DNA of 64,000 nucleotides from UBA9676 sp036522155 (GCA_036522155.1 DATDGI010000158.1:3895-67894), one strand, 5' to 3'. Shown: positions 9,305 to 18,372, counted from the first letter of the stretch. Notes: generated by a model from the sequence alone, not told the origin. Translations and numbers: made by a program.

Positions 9305-9949
9305 ATGCGGGTCGTGATCGCCGAGGACGCGGCCCTGTTCCGGGAGGGCCTGGCCCGGCTGCTCGCCGACCGGGGCTATCAGGTGGCCGCCGCGGTGGCC
9401 GACGGCGAGGCGCTGCGGGCCGCGGTGGCCACGCACCGGCCCGACATCGCGGTGGCCGACATCAGGATGCCGCCGACCCACACCGACGAGGGGCTGCGGG
9501 CCGCCATCGACATCCGGCGGGATCATCCCGGCACCGGGGTGCTGGTGCTGTCGCAGTACATCGAGACCAGATACGCCGCCCGGCTGCTGGCGGGCAACGC
9601 GGCCGGGGTCGGTTACCTGCTCAAGGACCGGGTGGCCGACGTGGCCGAGTTCACCGACGCGCTCACGCGGGTGGCGGCGGGCGGCACCGCGCTCGATCCC
9701 GAAGTAGTCAGCCAGCTGCTCCGGGCCAGCCGCTACGCCGATGGCCTGGCCGCGCTCACCGCCCGGGAGCGCGAGGTGCTCGCCCTGATCGCCGAGGGCC
9801 GGTCCAACGCGGGCATCGCGGCCGCCCTGGTCGTCTCGGCCGGGGTGGTGGAGAAGCACGTGGCCGGCATCTTCGGCAAGCTGGGCCTGCCGCCGGGGGA
9901 GGCCGACAACCGGCGCGTGCTCGCCGTCCTGCGCTACCTCGGCGCCTGA
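9305..9949 (+). CDS. NarL/LuxR-family response regulator
   Basis: Receiver domain with phosphoacceptor Asp52 (VADIRMPP), conserved Thr/Ser region VLVLSQY and Lys in YLLKDRV, followed by a LuxR-type HTH at about residues 148-205 (LTAREREVLALIAEG). It pairs with the upstream kinase. The ATG at 9305 begins the canonical MRVVIAEDA. An in-frame ATG at 9263 would add 14 residues, with a GAGG 12 bases upstream. The likely target is the ABC-2 exporter operon upstream; this is inferred from order only. Confidence 0.88.
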   Translation: MRVVIAEDAALFREGLARLLADRGYQVAAAVADGEALRAAVATHRPDIAVADIRMPPTHTDEGLRAAIDIRRDHPGTGVLVLSQYIETRYAARLLAGNAAGVGYLLKDRVADVAEFTDALTRVAAGGTALDPEVVSQLLRASRYADGLAALTAREREVLALIAEGRSNAGIAAALVVSAGVVEKHVAGIFGKLGLPPGEADNRRVLAVLRYLGA

Positions 9950-10257
9950 CCGGGCCGCACGTGCCCGCGGTTCCCGGAACCGGCCGTGCCGCTCCGTGAC
10001 TCTTGCCGGTGAGATCGCCCGCCACCGGACGCGTTCCGTCACCGCACACGATTGCGCACGGCCCGGAAATCCGGACAAGCTTCCCGAACAATCGGTTACC
10101 GCATAGTTTAGATAATCCAGAATTATCCGGTATATGCCCGAGACCATATCCTTTCCGGGCAAAAACATTTGGCCAATCCGAAAAGGGCCTGCCGGGACAT
10201 CTGACGTGCTATATATCGGTATCGCGGCTATCCGGATTCCGGTAGGAGGGGGCCGTT
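9950..10257 (+). promoter_or_regulatory. AT-rich upstream region of the STAND ATPase gene
   Basis: This 308-base stretch has no gene, and its second half (about 10040-10230) is clearly AT-richer than its surroundings. It contains an inverted repeat, GATAAT at 10111-10116 and ATTATC at 10122-10127, and ends in a strong ribosome site AGGAGGGGG just before GTG 10258. It probably holds the promoter of the STAND gene. No exact -35/-10 pair is assigned. Confidence 0.35.
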
Positions 10258-12585
10258 GTGGCAGCGAAGGTGATCCGTCTGCGATCAGGTAACTTCGGGT
10301 TACCGGACGATCCGGCGGAGAGCATCCCTTCGGCCGCCGATGACAGCGAAAGCGATGGCGGCGGCTGGCCGCATTCGGCCCGGCACGCGCGGGCCGAGGG
10401 GGAGACGAGCCCGGTTTCCTACCTCCCGATCCGGTCCGTCGAGTGGCGGCGCTGGGCACTGGAACTGATGGAACCGGCCACCGCCGGGCTGGTCCTGCAC
10501 GGGATCGGCGGCATCGGCAAGTCCCGGCTGGCCGCGGAGATCGCCGCCCGGGTCGGCAGGCTCGAGCCCGACCGCCTGATCGCGGTCATCACCGGCGAGG
10601 TGTCGGTCGACACCTTCCTGGCCGGGCTGGCCGCCGGGCTCCGCCGCCATCCGGCGCTGGCCGGCCATAACCGGGTCCAGGCGGAAGCGGTCAAGGCGGC
10701 CGACCGGTCCGACCTCCCCTGGTCCCAGCGGATGGCGCTGCTCCGCGAGCATGTGCTCAGCCAGGTGCCGGTGCTGGTGGTGCTGGACGGCTTCGACGAG
10801 AACCTGCTGTCCGAGTCCGGCCGGTGCATGGTCCGGGATCCGGCCCTGGCCTGCCTGCTCGCGGGCGGGGGCGCACCCCGGCAGATCAAATTGCTCATCA
10901 CCTGCCGCCGGCCGTTCAGCCTGCCCGGCACCAGCGGTGCGCTCAGGTTCCGGCACCTGGGCCCGCTGTCCAGGTCGGGTGCCGCGGCGCTGGCCGCCGC
11001 GCTGCCCGCGCTCGGCCAGCTGGACGAGCAGGAACTGGACCGGGCGTGGCGGCTGGTGGGCGGCCATCCCCGCGCCCTGGAGTATCTGGACGCGCTGCTC
11101 GCCACCGGCCAGGACGGTTTCCCTGACGTGGCCCGGCGACTGGCTGGCGCGCTGCAGGAGCGGGCCGGCCAGCCGGCCCTGCGCAAGGGCCCGGAGGCGC
11201 CCACCGGACTGCCGCCCGCCACCGCCGAGACGATCGCCGGCATCGCCGGGGACCTGCTGCTCGGTGAGCTGTTCGGCCGCCTCAGCGCGGACGCGCAGGA
11301 CCTGCTCATCGGCGCCTCGGTGTACCGGACGCCGGTCGGCTGCGACGTCCTGCTGCTGCCCGGTGACGACCGCCACACCCGGGCCCCGAAGCTGGCCGGC
11401 CTGGTCGCCGAATGTGGCGCGACCGGGCTGCTCGCCGCGGGCGGCAGCGACCCGCCGCCGGTCTTCGTGCCCCGGTGGACCGCCGGTGAACTGCACCGCC
11501 GCCTGGCCGGGGAGCACCGCGGCGACGAGATCACCGACGCGCACCGGCGGGCCGCCGAATACTGGCGGCAGCAGATCGTCGCCGCCCCGCAGAACCGGCG
11601 GGCCCCGCTGGAGGCCAGCTACCACCTGCTCCAGGCGGGCGACCTGGCCCGCCAGTACCAGTCGGCCCGGCGCGGGCTCGGCCTGAGATGGCGGCTGGGC
11701 CTGATCGGCCTGGCCGCCGCGGCCATGCTCGCGATCGCGTTCGTGGCGGTGCAGGGGCTGGGAGCGTTCTCCGCCCGGCCGTCCGCGGTGCCGCCAGGAC
11801 CGCCCGGGCCGGGCGTCGCGGCCGCGACCGGCCGGGCGGCCGCCGTCCGCGGCCAGGCGGCGGCCTGGGTCGCCCAGCAGGTCAGCCGGGACGCGATGGT
11901 GGCCTGTGACCCGGCCATGTGCGCCGCGCTGCAGGCCCAGGGGGTCGCGGCCAGCAGCCTGCTGAAGCTGGAGCCGTCCGCGCCCGATCCGCTCGGCTCC
12001 GACGTGGTGATGGCCACGGCCGCGATCCGCAGCCAGTTCGGCGCCCGGCTGGCTAGCGTGTACGCGCCCGCGGTGCTGGCCCGGTTCGGCTCCGGCCAGC
12101 TGCGGATCGATGTCCGGGCGGTGGCCGCGGACGGGGCGGCCGCCTACCGGACCATGCTCGCCGCGGACATCGCGGCCCGCCGCAACGCCGGCCGCCAGTT
12201 GCTGCGCAACCCGCGGCTCGAAATCCCGGTGACCGCCCGCGGTGAACTCGCCGCCGGGCAGGTGGATATGCGGCTGCTGACCACGCTGGCGAACCTGACC
12301 GCCGCGGGGCGGGTGCGGGTCGTCGCGCTCGCGGGGGCCGGCCCGGGCGCCAGTGCCGGGGTACCGGTGCGGGCCGCCGAGGTGACCGGCTGGCCGCGGG
12401 CCAGTCCCGCCCGGCTGCGGCGGATGCTCGCCCGCGTGCGCACGCAGTGGCCGCCGTACCGGCCGGCCCGGGCGGCCATCACCCAGACCGCGGCGGGCGT
12501 GCCCGTGCTCGACATCCTGTTCCCCGCGCCCAGCCTGATGGACCTGCTCGGGACGCAGCCCGCCCCGTACCCGCCGCACACCTGA
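10258..12585 (+). CDS. Membrane-anchored STAND-type ATPase with extracellular domain
   Basis: A 775-residue protein with a soluble N-terminal P-loop ATPase and a single membrane helix. Walker A GIGGIGKS is at residues 82-89 and Walker B VLVVLDGFDE is near 172-181. The following sensor/winged-helix-like region fits a STAND/NB-ARC NTPase. A basic stretch then leads to one hydrophobic helix at about 478-500 and a C-terminal domain of about 270 residues (CDPAMCAALQAQGV, ILFPAPSLMDLL), predicted outside the cell. It is followed by a DUF4397 surface protein and a sortase on the same strand. The function is unknown; the layout suggests sensing across the envelope. The ectodomain is not one I can name. 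Confidence 0.7.
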   Translation: MAAKVIRLRSGNFGLPDDPAESIPSAADDSESDGGGWPHSARHARAEGETSPVSYLPIRSVEWRRWALELMEPATAGLVLHGIGGIGKSRLAAEIAARVGRLEPDRLIAVITGEVSVDTFLAGLAAGLRRHPALAGHNRVQAEAVKAADRSDLPWSQRMALLREHVLSQVPVLVVLDGFDENLLSESGRCMVRDPALACLLAGGGAPRQIKLLITCRRPFSLPGTSGALRFRHLGPLSRSGAAALAAALPALGQLDEQELDRAWRLVGGHPRALEYLDALLATGQDGFPDVARRLAGALQERAGQPALRKGPEAPTGLPPATAETIAGIAGDLLLGELFGRLSADAQDLLIGASVYRTPVGCDVLLLPGDDRHTRAPKLAGLVAECGATGLLAAGGSDPPPVFVPRWTAGELHRRLAGEHRGDEITDAHRRAAEYWRQQIVAAPQNRRAPLEASYHLLQAGDLARQYQSARRGLGLRWRLGLIGLAAAAMLAIAFVAVQGLGAFSARPSAVPPGPPGPGVAAATGRAAAVRGQAAAWVAQQVSRDAMVACDPAMCAALQAQGVAASSLLKLEPSAPDPLGSDVVMATAAIRSQFGARLASVYAPAVLARFGSGQLRIDVRAVAADGAAAYRTMLAADIAARRNAGRQLLRNPRLEIPVTARGELAAGQVDMRLLTTLANLTAAGRVRVVALAGAGPGASAGVPVRAAEVTGWPRASPARLRRMLARVRTQWPPYRPARAAITQTAAGVPVLDILFPAPSLMDLLGTQPAPYPPHT

Positions 12586-12657
12586 TCACTGCCAAACGAC
12601 ACAATCCCGCGGCCGGCCGGTCCTGGCCGGGCGCACGTGAAGAGGGGAACGAGATCG

Positions 12658-13509
12658 ATGAGATTGCCAGGCAAGGCCGTCCGGCTGCTGTTGGGGGCGG
12701 CCGTACTGATATCCGCGGGACTGGCCGGCGCCGTCCCGGCGGCCGCGTCCACCGGGTACGGATGGGTGCGGCTGGCGCACCTGTCGCCCAACACCCCAGC
12801 GGTGGACGTGTACCTGTACAACTTCGGTAACCCCAGCGCCCGGCTGGTGCTGCACCACGTCAGCTACGGCACGGTCTCCCCGTACGAGCAGGTCCCGCCG
12901 GGGGACTACACGGTGTCGATGCGCGCGGCGGGCGCCTCGCCGAAGGCCCAGCCGGTGCTGTCGACCGGGTTCTGGGTCAGCGCCGGGGACGCCTACACCG
13001 TGGCCGGCATGGGTCCCGCGTCGGGCCTGCGGCTGCAGGTCCTACCGGACACCCTGACCATTCCTAACGGCCGTGCCCTGGTCCGGGTCATCCAGGCGTC
13101 GCTGCGCGAGCACGTGGTCAGTGTCCGGCTCGGCGGGCTGATGCTCGCGCGGAAACTGCCGTTCGCCAGCCTGGCACCGTACCGGGCGGTCCGGGCCGGC
13201 ACCCGGATGGTGCGGGTCGCCGGGGAAACCGAGCAGGCCACGACGGGGGTCTCGCTTACGGCGGACACCGTGCACACCCTGGTGGTGCTGGACGGTGCGA
13301 GCGGCCTGCAGATCACCGACCTGAGCGACGCCGCGGGCAGCCAGGTGCAGCCGGGGGGTGGCGCGGCGACCGGGCTCGGTGGTACCGCACCCCGGCCGGC
13401 CGGCTCGCTGCTGCCCTGGCTGGCCGTGATCGCCGCCGGCGCGCTGCTGGCTGGTGGCGGCGCCCGCCAGTACCGGCACCACCGGCAGTCTGGTCCGCGC
13501 CCATCGTGA
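12658..13509 (+). CDS. DUF4397 surface protein with C-terminal membrane anchor
   Basis: Signal peptide (about residues 1-32, ending AAAS), then a DUF4397 beta-sandwich region starting WVRLAHLSPNTPAVDVYLY and a second similar half (GRALVRVIQAS). The C-terminus has a hydrophobic helix (LLPWLAVIAAGALLAG) with a basic tail, as in sortase-type or plain membrane anchors. No clear LPxTG is seen; TAPRPAGS precedes the helix. The ATG at 12658 has GAGGGG about 10 bases upstream. It sits 3 bases before the sortase gene, so it is the likely partner, though a canonical sorting signal is missing. Confidence 0.8.
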   Translation: MRLPGKAVRLLLGAAVLISAGLAGAVPAAASTGYGWVRLAHLSPNTPAVDVYLYNFGNPSARLVLHHVSYGTVSPYEQVPPGDYTVSMRAAGASPKAQPVLSTGFWVSAGDAYTVAGMGPASGLRLQVLPDTLTIPNGRALVRVIQASLREHVVSVRLGGLMLARKLPFASLAPYRAVRAGTRMVRVAGETEQATTGVSLTADTVHTLVVLDGASGLQITDLSDAAGSQVQPGGGAATGLGGTAPRPAGSLLPWLAVIAAGALLAGGGARQYRHHRQSGPRPS

Positions 13510-13512
13510 CGG

Positions 13513-14379
13513 GTGCCGGGGACGAGTGACAGGGCGGGCGTGCCTGCGCTGCCAGCGGCCACGCTCCCGGCCGGCGGGCGGCACCGCGCCGGGGGCCGCC
13601 ACCGCAGCCACCGGCGGGCGGCGATCATCGCGGCCTGGGTGCTCGCCGGTGGCCTGGCCGTGACCGCGGCCGGTGCGGCCGGCCTGGCGCTGTCCCGTGG
13701 TGGCGGGACGCCAGCCAGGCCGGCCGTGGCCCGGGTCCCCGCCCCGGCTGGCCCGGCCGCCGCGATCCCGTGGCCGTCGGCGGGCCGGCCGGTGGCCCGG
13801 CCGGTCGCGCTGACCATCCCGGCCATCGGCGTTCGCACCCCGCTGGTCCGGCTGGGCCTCACCCCGGCCGGCGCGTTGCAGGTACCGGCCAGTCCAGCCG
13901 TCGCCGGCTGGTATGACCGCAGTCCCCGGCCCGGCGCGACCGGTTCGGCGATCATCGCTGGCCACATCGACAGCCTGTCCGGGCCGGGTGTGTTCTTCCG
14001 GCTATCCAGCCTGCGCCCGGGCGACCGGGTGTACGTCCGCCGGGCGGACGGCACGCTGGCCGAGTTCCGCGTCACCACTGTCCGCAGTTATCTCAAGGCG
14101 AGCTTTCCCACCGCCGCCGTCTACGGCCCGGCGCCCAGCCCCCAGCTCCGCCTGATCACCTGCGGCGGCGCCTTCGACCAGGCCCTGGGTTCGTACCTCA
14201 GCAACGTCGTCGTGTACGCGACCGCCATCAGCGGCAGCGCCGCCCGCCCCATCCGGCTGCGTGGGTCAGGCCGGCTCCGCACATCGCACCGGCGCCGCGG
14301 GTTGCGCGCACTCCGCGGATCGTGGCGGCTCCGCGCCGCACGCCGGCTCCGGTTCTCACCCCGGCTCCGCCTGATATAG
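13513..14379 (+). CDS. Class F sortase
   Basis: Sortase-fold transpeptidase. There is a membrane helix at about residues 36-58 and a Pro/Ala linker. The catalytic domain starts LTIPAIGVRTPLVRLGL, with catalytic His in AGHIDS and Cys in RLITCGG. The catalytic Arg would be expected shortly after. The start is GTG 13513, just after the DUF4397 gene. Oddly, the last 45 residues are an Arg/Leu/Ser-rich tail (RLR, RLRAARRLR) not typical of sortases, encoded by repeated GGCTCCG-like units; it may be read-through of an acquired sequence. Confidence 0.85.
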   Translation: MPGTSDRAGVPALPAATLPAGGRHRAGGRHRSHRRAAIIAAWVLAGGLAVTAAGAAGLALSRGGGTPARPAVARVPAPAGPAAAIPWPSAGRPVARPVALTIPAIGVRTPLVRLGLTPAGALQVPASPAVAGWYDRSPRPGATGSAIIAGHIDSLSGPGVFFRLSSLRPGDRVYVRRADGTLAEFRVTTVRSYLKASFPTAAVYGPAPSPQLRLITCGGAFDQALGSYLSNVVVYATAISGSAARPIRLRGSGRLRTSHRRRGLRALRGSWRLRAARRLRFSPRLRLI

Positions 14380-14512
14380 CCCGGCGCGCGGCTGCACATT
14401 CCCGGCAGACCCGGCACCGGTGAGCCCTTTCCCGTGCTATGTGAACTCCTGGCGGGTACGCCAGCGGGCACAGCCGGCCGCCAGCGCGGCCGGGAACGAG
14501 AGAGGTGGACGG

Positions 14513-14716
14513 GTGAAGAGCTTTTTCGGGCTGATCGCGGCCGGGCCGGCCTTCTTCGTCAGCGCCTGGGTGCTGATGATCTTCGCCGGGATCACCGGCA
14601 GCGACGTCGGCATCCGGCCGTTCGGCTACATCACGTCCATGGTCGTCACCATCGGGCTGTGGCTCACCCTGGCGCCCGCCATCGGCGCGATCGCCCGGGT
14701 CAGCAGGAAGAACTGA
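14513..14716 (+). CDS. Small two-helix membrane protein
   Basis: A 67-residue protein starting at GTG 14513 with a GAGAGG ribosome site 8 bases upstream. Two hydrophobic helices (FFGLIAAGPAFFVSAWVLMIF and ITSMVVTIGLWLTLAPAIGAI) are joined by a short loop and end in a basic tail. A longer upstream reading has no ribosome site. Similar small proteins are common in actinobacteria with no known role. Confidence 0.6.
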   Translation: MKSFFGLIAAGPAFFVSAWVLMIFAGITGSDVGIRPFGYITSMVVTIGLWLTLAPAIGAIARVSRKN

Positions 14717-14770
14717 CCGGGCCTCTCCCTCTGCCCGGTGCGGGCAGGTATGGCACGTTCTGCCGGTTGA

Positions 14771-15142
14771 CACCCCAACAACCGCACGCTCGCCCTGACC
14801 AGCCAGACCCGTGGGCTGATCGGCGCGGCCGAACTGGCCGCGATGGCACCCGGCGCGTGGCTGGTCAATGTGGCCCGCGGCGGCCTGGTCGACACCGGTG
14901 CGCTGGTGGACGCGCTGCGGGCGGGCCGGATCGGCGGGGCGGCGCTGGACGTGACCGAGCCGGAGCCACTGCCGGCCGGGCATCCGCTGTGGGACCTGGG
15001 CAATTGCCTGATCACCCCCCACACCGCCGACACCGAGGAGATGACCCGGCCGATGCTGGCCGACCGGATCACCGATAATGTCCGGCGGCTGATCGCGGGG
15101 GAGAAGCTGGCCGGGCTGGTGGATCCCGATCTCGGCTACTGA
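14771..15142 (+). pseudogene. 5'-truncated D-2-hydroxyacid dehydrogenase remnant
   Basis: The reading frame from 14771 shows the C-terminal half of an NAD-dependent D-isomer 2-hydroxyacid dehydrogenase: LALTSQTRGLIGAAELAAM, then VNVARGGLVDTGALVDAL (catalytic Arg), ALDVTEPEPL (Glu) and the His in ITPHTA. A TGA at 14768-14770 directly precedes it. The whole N-terminal half, including the GxGxxG NAD-binding loop, is absent upstream. An internal ATG at 14843 could start a fragment, but it could not be an active enzyme. Confidence 0.75.
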
Positions 15143-15278
15143 CCGGCGGTGTGGGTCGGCTCACTGCGCGCGGCCGGGATCCCGGCGTAGCTTGCTGATG
15201 TGTTACCTACCGGGCCGCGCCGGCTGGCCGCGCCTCGCCGCTGGCCGGCCACGCCCCGCCCGAACGGAGGATGAGCAG

Positions 15279-15695
15279 ATGGCAGACGGTGTCCGGCTCG
15301 CCTCGGCGATTATGTTCGTCCAGGACCTGGACCGGTCGGTGCAGTTCTACACCGAACTGCTCGCCCTGGAGGTCACCGACCGCAGTTCCACTGCTGCCCT
15401 GCTGAGCAGCCCGGCCGGATCACATCTGATCTTGCGCGCCATGGGCGGGCACGGCGGGCACGCGCTGGGCAACGTGGGCATCCAGTATGTCGTCTGGACC
15501 GCGGCCTCCAGAGACGATCTCGGCCGGTGCGAGCGGGTGCTGAAGAAGCACGGGGCCCACCGGGATACCCGCACCACCGGGCACACGACCGCGGTCGAGG
15601 GCCTTGACCCTGACAACATCGTGGTCCTCATCGCCTACCCGGGCCCGGACGAGATCCCGATGCGCGAACTCCCGGTGCGTGTCTACGGGTGGTAA
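15279..15695 (+). CDS. VOC-family (glyoxalase/dioxygenase-fold) protein
   Basis: Single-unit vicinal-oxygen-chelate protein of 138 aa: IMFVQDLDRSVQFYTELL opens the first beta-alpha-beta-beta-beta module. The ATG at 15279 has GGAGG 8 bases upstream; upstream readings have no such site. Possible metal ligands (His in SHLILRA, Glu in TAVEGLDPDN) can be pointed out, but the substrate cannot. It faces the DUF574 methyltransferase gene tail to tail. Confidence 0.8.
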   Translation: MADGVRLASAIMFVQDLDRSVQFYTELLALEVTDRSSTAALLSSPAGSHLILRAMGGHGGHALGNVGIQYVVWTAASRDDLGRCERVLKKHGAHRDTRTTGHTTAVEGLDPDNIVVLIAYPGPDEIPMRELPVRVYGW

Positions 15696-15713
15696 CCCGG
15701 CGTGCGGCCAGGG

Positions 15714-16535
15714 CTAAGGCTTGCGGGCGACGCCGCAGAATTCGTCGACCTCGACGGGCAGGCCCACCTGTGGGAGATCGTCGGGGCGCCAGCGGGAGCA
15801 TGACACGACCCCCGGTTCCACCAGTTCCAGCCCGTCGAAGAAGCCCGCGATCTGCTCCGGGGTGCGCAGCGTCATCGACGGCGTGCCGACCTTGTTCCAG
15901 TGCGCGACCGCCTCTTCCATGGCCGCACCGGAGATGGCGCTGGTCGAATGGTTGATGGTGAGGAAGCTGCCCGGGGCCAGCGCCGCCACCAGCCGGCGGA
16001 CGATCGAGCGCGCCTCGTCGGTGTCGGGGATGTGGTGCAGCACACCCAGCAGCATGAGCCCGACCGGCTGGGTGAAGTCGAGGGTCCGCTCCGCCTCGCG
16101 GAGGACATGCTCTGGGTCGCGCAGATCGCCGTCGATGTAGTCACAGGCGCCCTCCGGGCTGCTGGTGAGCAGCGCCCGGGCGTGTGCCAGGACCAGCGGG
16201 TCGTTGTCGGCGTAGACGATCCGCGCTTCCGGTGCCACCCGCTGGGCCACCTCGTGCGTGTTGTCCGCCGTTGGCAGCCCGGTGCCGATGTCGAGGAACT
16301 GCCGGATGCCCATCTCGCCGGCCAGGAAGCGGATGGCCCGGCCGAGGAAGGCCCGGTCCGCCCGGGCCTGGGTGACGATGATGGGCAGCATCGCGGCGAC
16401 CTTGTCGCCGGCGATCCGGTCGGCCTCGTAGTTGTCCTTGCCGCCCAGCCAGTAATTCCAGATCCTGGCCGAATGCGACACCGTGGTGTCGAACGCCGGA
16501 TCCAGATGTGCCTGGGCAGGCGTGTGGTCCGCCAC
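15714..16535 (-). CDS. SAM-dependent methyltransferase, DUF574 family
   Basis: Class I methyltransferase of the actinobacterial DUF574/Methyltransf_19 family, about 270 aa as usual. Family hallmarks are the N-terminal ARIWNYWLGGKDNYEADR, the SAM motif FLDIGTGLPT, the acidic loop YADNDPLV and LMLLGVLHHIPD. The start is a GTG at 16535. These proteins occur in many paralogues in actinomycetes; substrates are largely unknown. Confidence 0.88.
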   Translation of the reverse strand: MADHTPAQAHLDPAFDTTVSHSARIWNYWLGGKDNYEADRIAGDKVAAMLPIIVTQARADRAFLGRAIRFLAGEMGIRQFLDIGTGLPTADNTHEVAQRVAPEARIVYADNDPLVLAHARALLTSSPEGACDYIDGDLRDPEHVLREAERTLDFTQPVGLMLLGVLHHIPDTDEARSIVRRLVAALAPGSFLTINHSTSAISGAAMEEAVAHWNKVGTPSMTLRTPEQIAGFFDGLELVEPGVVSCSRWRPDDLPQVGLPVEVDEFCGVARKP

Positions 16536-16676
16536 AGGAGACCATCTCCCATCATCTGTGAATGGCTTGCCGCGCGACCCCGTAGCGCTGCTGGTGCCAA
16601 TGAGACCATACTGCCCGGATCTCGGCGAAATGACAGACCGAAGGGTGACCCTGGGCGCCGCCCGGCCACCGTGCGG

Positions 16677-17348
16677 TTAGGCCGGCTGCCAGATGACCGT
16701 GCGCTTGATGTCGGCATCCTCCAGCGCGCTCAGGCCGGGCACGTCGTAGGCGGCCAGTGGGACCAGGCGGTCCCGGGGCAGGTAGGCCCGGCCGAGGTCA
16801 CCGATCAGCACGGCGGCACCGCGGGCCCGGGCCCGGTCCAGGAACCGCATCACCCGGTCGGCCAGTTCGCGCTGGTAGAAGGCGTCACCGACCAGCACCA
16901 CGCCGGGTCCGGCGGGCAGTGACGCGTCGTCCAGAACGTCGGCGCAGGTAGCGGTAACCGTCTCGCCGTTGGCCGCGGCGTTGGCGGCGATGGCCGCGGC
17001 GGCGAGTGGGTCGGTGTCGTAGGCGGTCACCGACGCTGCTCCGGCCCGGGCGGCGGCAATGGCTACCAGCCCGGAACCGGAGCCGATGTCGATCGCGTGC
17101 TGGCCGCTGACGGCCGCCGGGTGGTCGAGCAGGTAGCGCGCCAGCGCCTGGCCACCGGCCCAGGCGAAGGCCCAGAAGGGCGGGGCGAGACCGGTCCGGC
17201 CGGCGGCCAGTTCGGTGTGCTCCCACAGGCTGATCGGCTCGCTGGCCTGGTGCAGCAGGATCTCCGGCACCAGCGGCACGCGCGCCAGCCGGGTGGCCGT
17301 CCGGATCAGCGGCGGCGCGGGGGATTCCGGCCGCGTGCGGCGGGCCAT
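16677..17348 (-). CDS. Class I methyltransferase, METTL20/COG3897-like
   Basis: A 223-aa SAM-dependent methyltransferase. Motif I is AIDIGSGSGLVAIAAA, the acidic end of strand 2 is AYDTDPLA, and the VLVGDAFYQRELADRV region replaces the usual motif IV. The arrangement, with the pre-core WAFAWAGGQALARYLLDHP, resembles the electron-transfer-flavoprotein lysine methyltransferase / COG3897 group. The ATG has GGGAGG 7 bases upstream. Protein lysine methylation is inferred from the family, not shown. Confidence 0.78.
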   Translation of the reverse strand: MARRTRPESPAPPLIRTATRLARVPLVPEILLHQASEPISLWEHTELAAGRTGLAPPFWAFAWAGGQALARYLLDHPAAVSGQHAIDIGSGSGLVAIAAARAGAASVTAYDTDPLAAAAIAANAAANGETVTATCADVLDDASLPAGPGVVLVGDAFYQRELADRVMRFLDRARARGAAVLIGDLGRAYLPRDRLVPLAAYDVPGLSALEDADIKRTVIWQPA

Positions 17349-17542
17349 GGGGTCCTCCCGGCGGCTTGACGGCCAGCGACGCCAATGAGCCTACTCAGGC
17401 GGGAGCCGGCCCTCCCCCCGGCCGATTCACGTCCCGCAATCACCCGCTTCGTTGCATACTGAGCCGACGGGGGAACGGCGGTGGCCTTTTGGCCGATTGG
17501 TCGCTCCCGGGCCATACCTGGATAAAGCACCTGGAGGCATAA

Positions 17543-18247
17543 ATGCTGATCGCCATTCTCAACCAGTCAACCCTGGTGTCCAATGCGGACGCCGCGACAA
17601 TGACCCAGGCGGTCGCCACCCAGGTCCAGCTGGATGCCGCTCCGCTGTGGGACAGGACACCCGCGGCCGTGGTGTTCTACACCGACCCGGGTGCCGTCCC
17701 GGCCACCGCCCACGGGATCGCGATCGTGGACACCATCCAGAACCAGCCGCAGGGCGTGCTCGGCTTCCACACCGAGGACCAGGGCGGGAAGCTCTGGGGC
17801 GTGGTCGCGGCCAAGCCCGAGCTTGACAACGGCGGCCAGGTGACGACCGGCAACTGGAGCGTGTCGAGCGTGCTGTCGCACGAGGTGCTGGAGATGTTCG
17901 TCGACCCCAACTGCAATTTGTGGGCCAACGACGGCAAGGGGTCGGCCTACAGCTTCGAGGTGTGTGACCCGGTCGAGGCGCCCAGCTACACGGTCAGCGG
18001 CGTGTCGGTGTCGAACTTCGTCACCCCGTCGTGGTTCGACCCGCTGGCCCCGGCCACCGCCCAGTTCGACAAGCTGGGCCTGCTCACCGCGCCGTTCAGC
18101 ATCCTCAAGGGTGGCTATGTGGTGTATGAGTCCGCCGGCCAGCAGCAGCAGAAATTCGGCGACGAATTCCCCGAATGGCGCAAGGAGATGAAGTCCGGGC
18201 CGATGGCGCGCACGCGGCGCCGGCTGGCGCAGGCGGCCTCGTTCTGA
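17543..18247 (+). CDS. Hypothetical protein with SHEVLEM / EVCDPVE motifs
   Basis: A 234-residue protein preceded by GGAGG, 8 bases before the ATG. I do not know a named function. Two conserved-looking patches stand out: SHEVLEMFVDPN (His113, Glu114, Glu117, Asp121) and FEVCDPVEA (Glu139, Cys141, Asp142, Glu145). They look like a metal site, possibly a diverged metallopeptidase. Proteins with the same two patches are known to me in bacteria and phages as hypothetical. There is no signal peptide. The C-terminus is Gln- and Arg-rich. Confidence 0.6.
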   Translation: MLIAILNQSTLVSNADAATMTQAVATQVQLDAAPLWDRTPAAVVFYTDPGAVPATAHGIAIVDTIQNQPQGVLGFHTEDQGGKLWGVVAAKPELDNGGQVTTGNWSVSSVLSHEVLEMFVDPNCNLWANDGKGSAYSFEVCDPVEAPSYTVSGVSVSNFVTPSWFDPLAPATAQFDKLGLLTAPFSILKGGYVVYESAGQQQQKFGDEFPEWRKEMKSGPMARTRRRLAQAASF

Positions 18248-18372
18248 ACCGCCCGCCTTTTTGATCATCCGGCCGGCTGTTCGGCCTTGCCGTCCGCCCG
18301 TTCTAGCGGAATAGTGGATGCCGCCTGCCTCACGGCACCCGGCAACCGTGTGATCTTCGTGAGGAACTGCAG

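Noticed and set aside
10300..12579. 759-codon minus-strand frame opposite the STAND gene
   Set aside because: Composition is Arg/Gly/Gln-rich with no recognisable motif; the plus strand has Walker motifs and a strong ribosome site.
16537..16549. Short palindrome GGAGAccaTCTCC before the DUF574 gene as an operator
   Set aside because: Only 5-bp arms, and it contains ribosome-site-like sequence; chance is likely.
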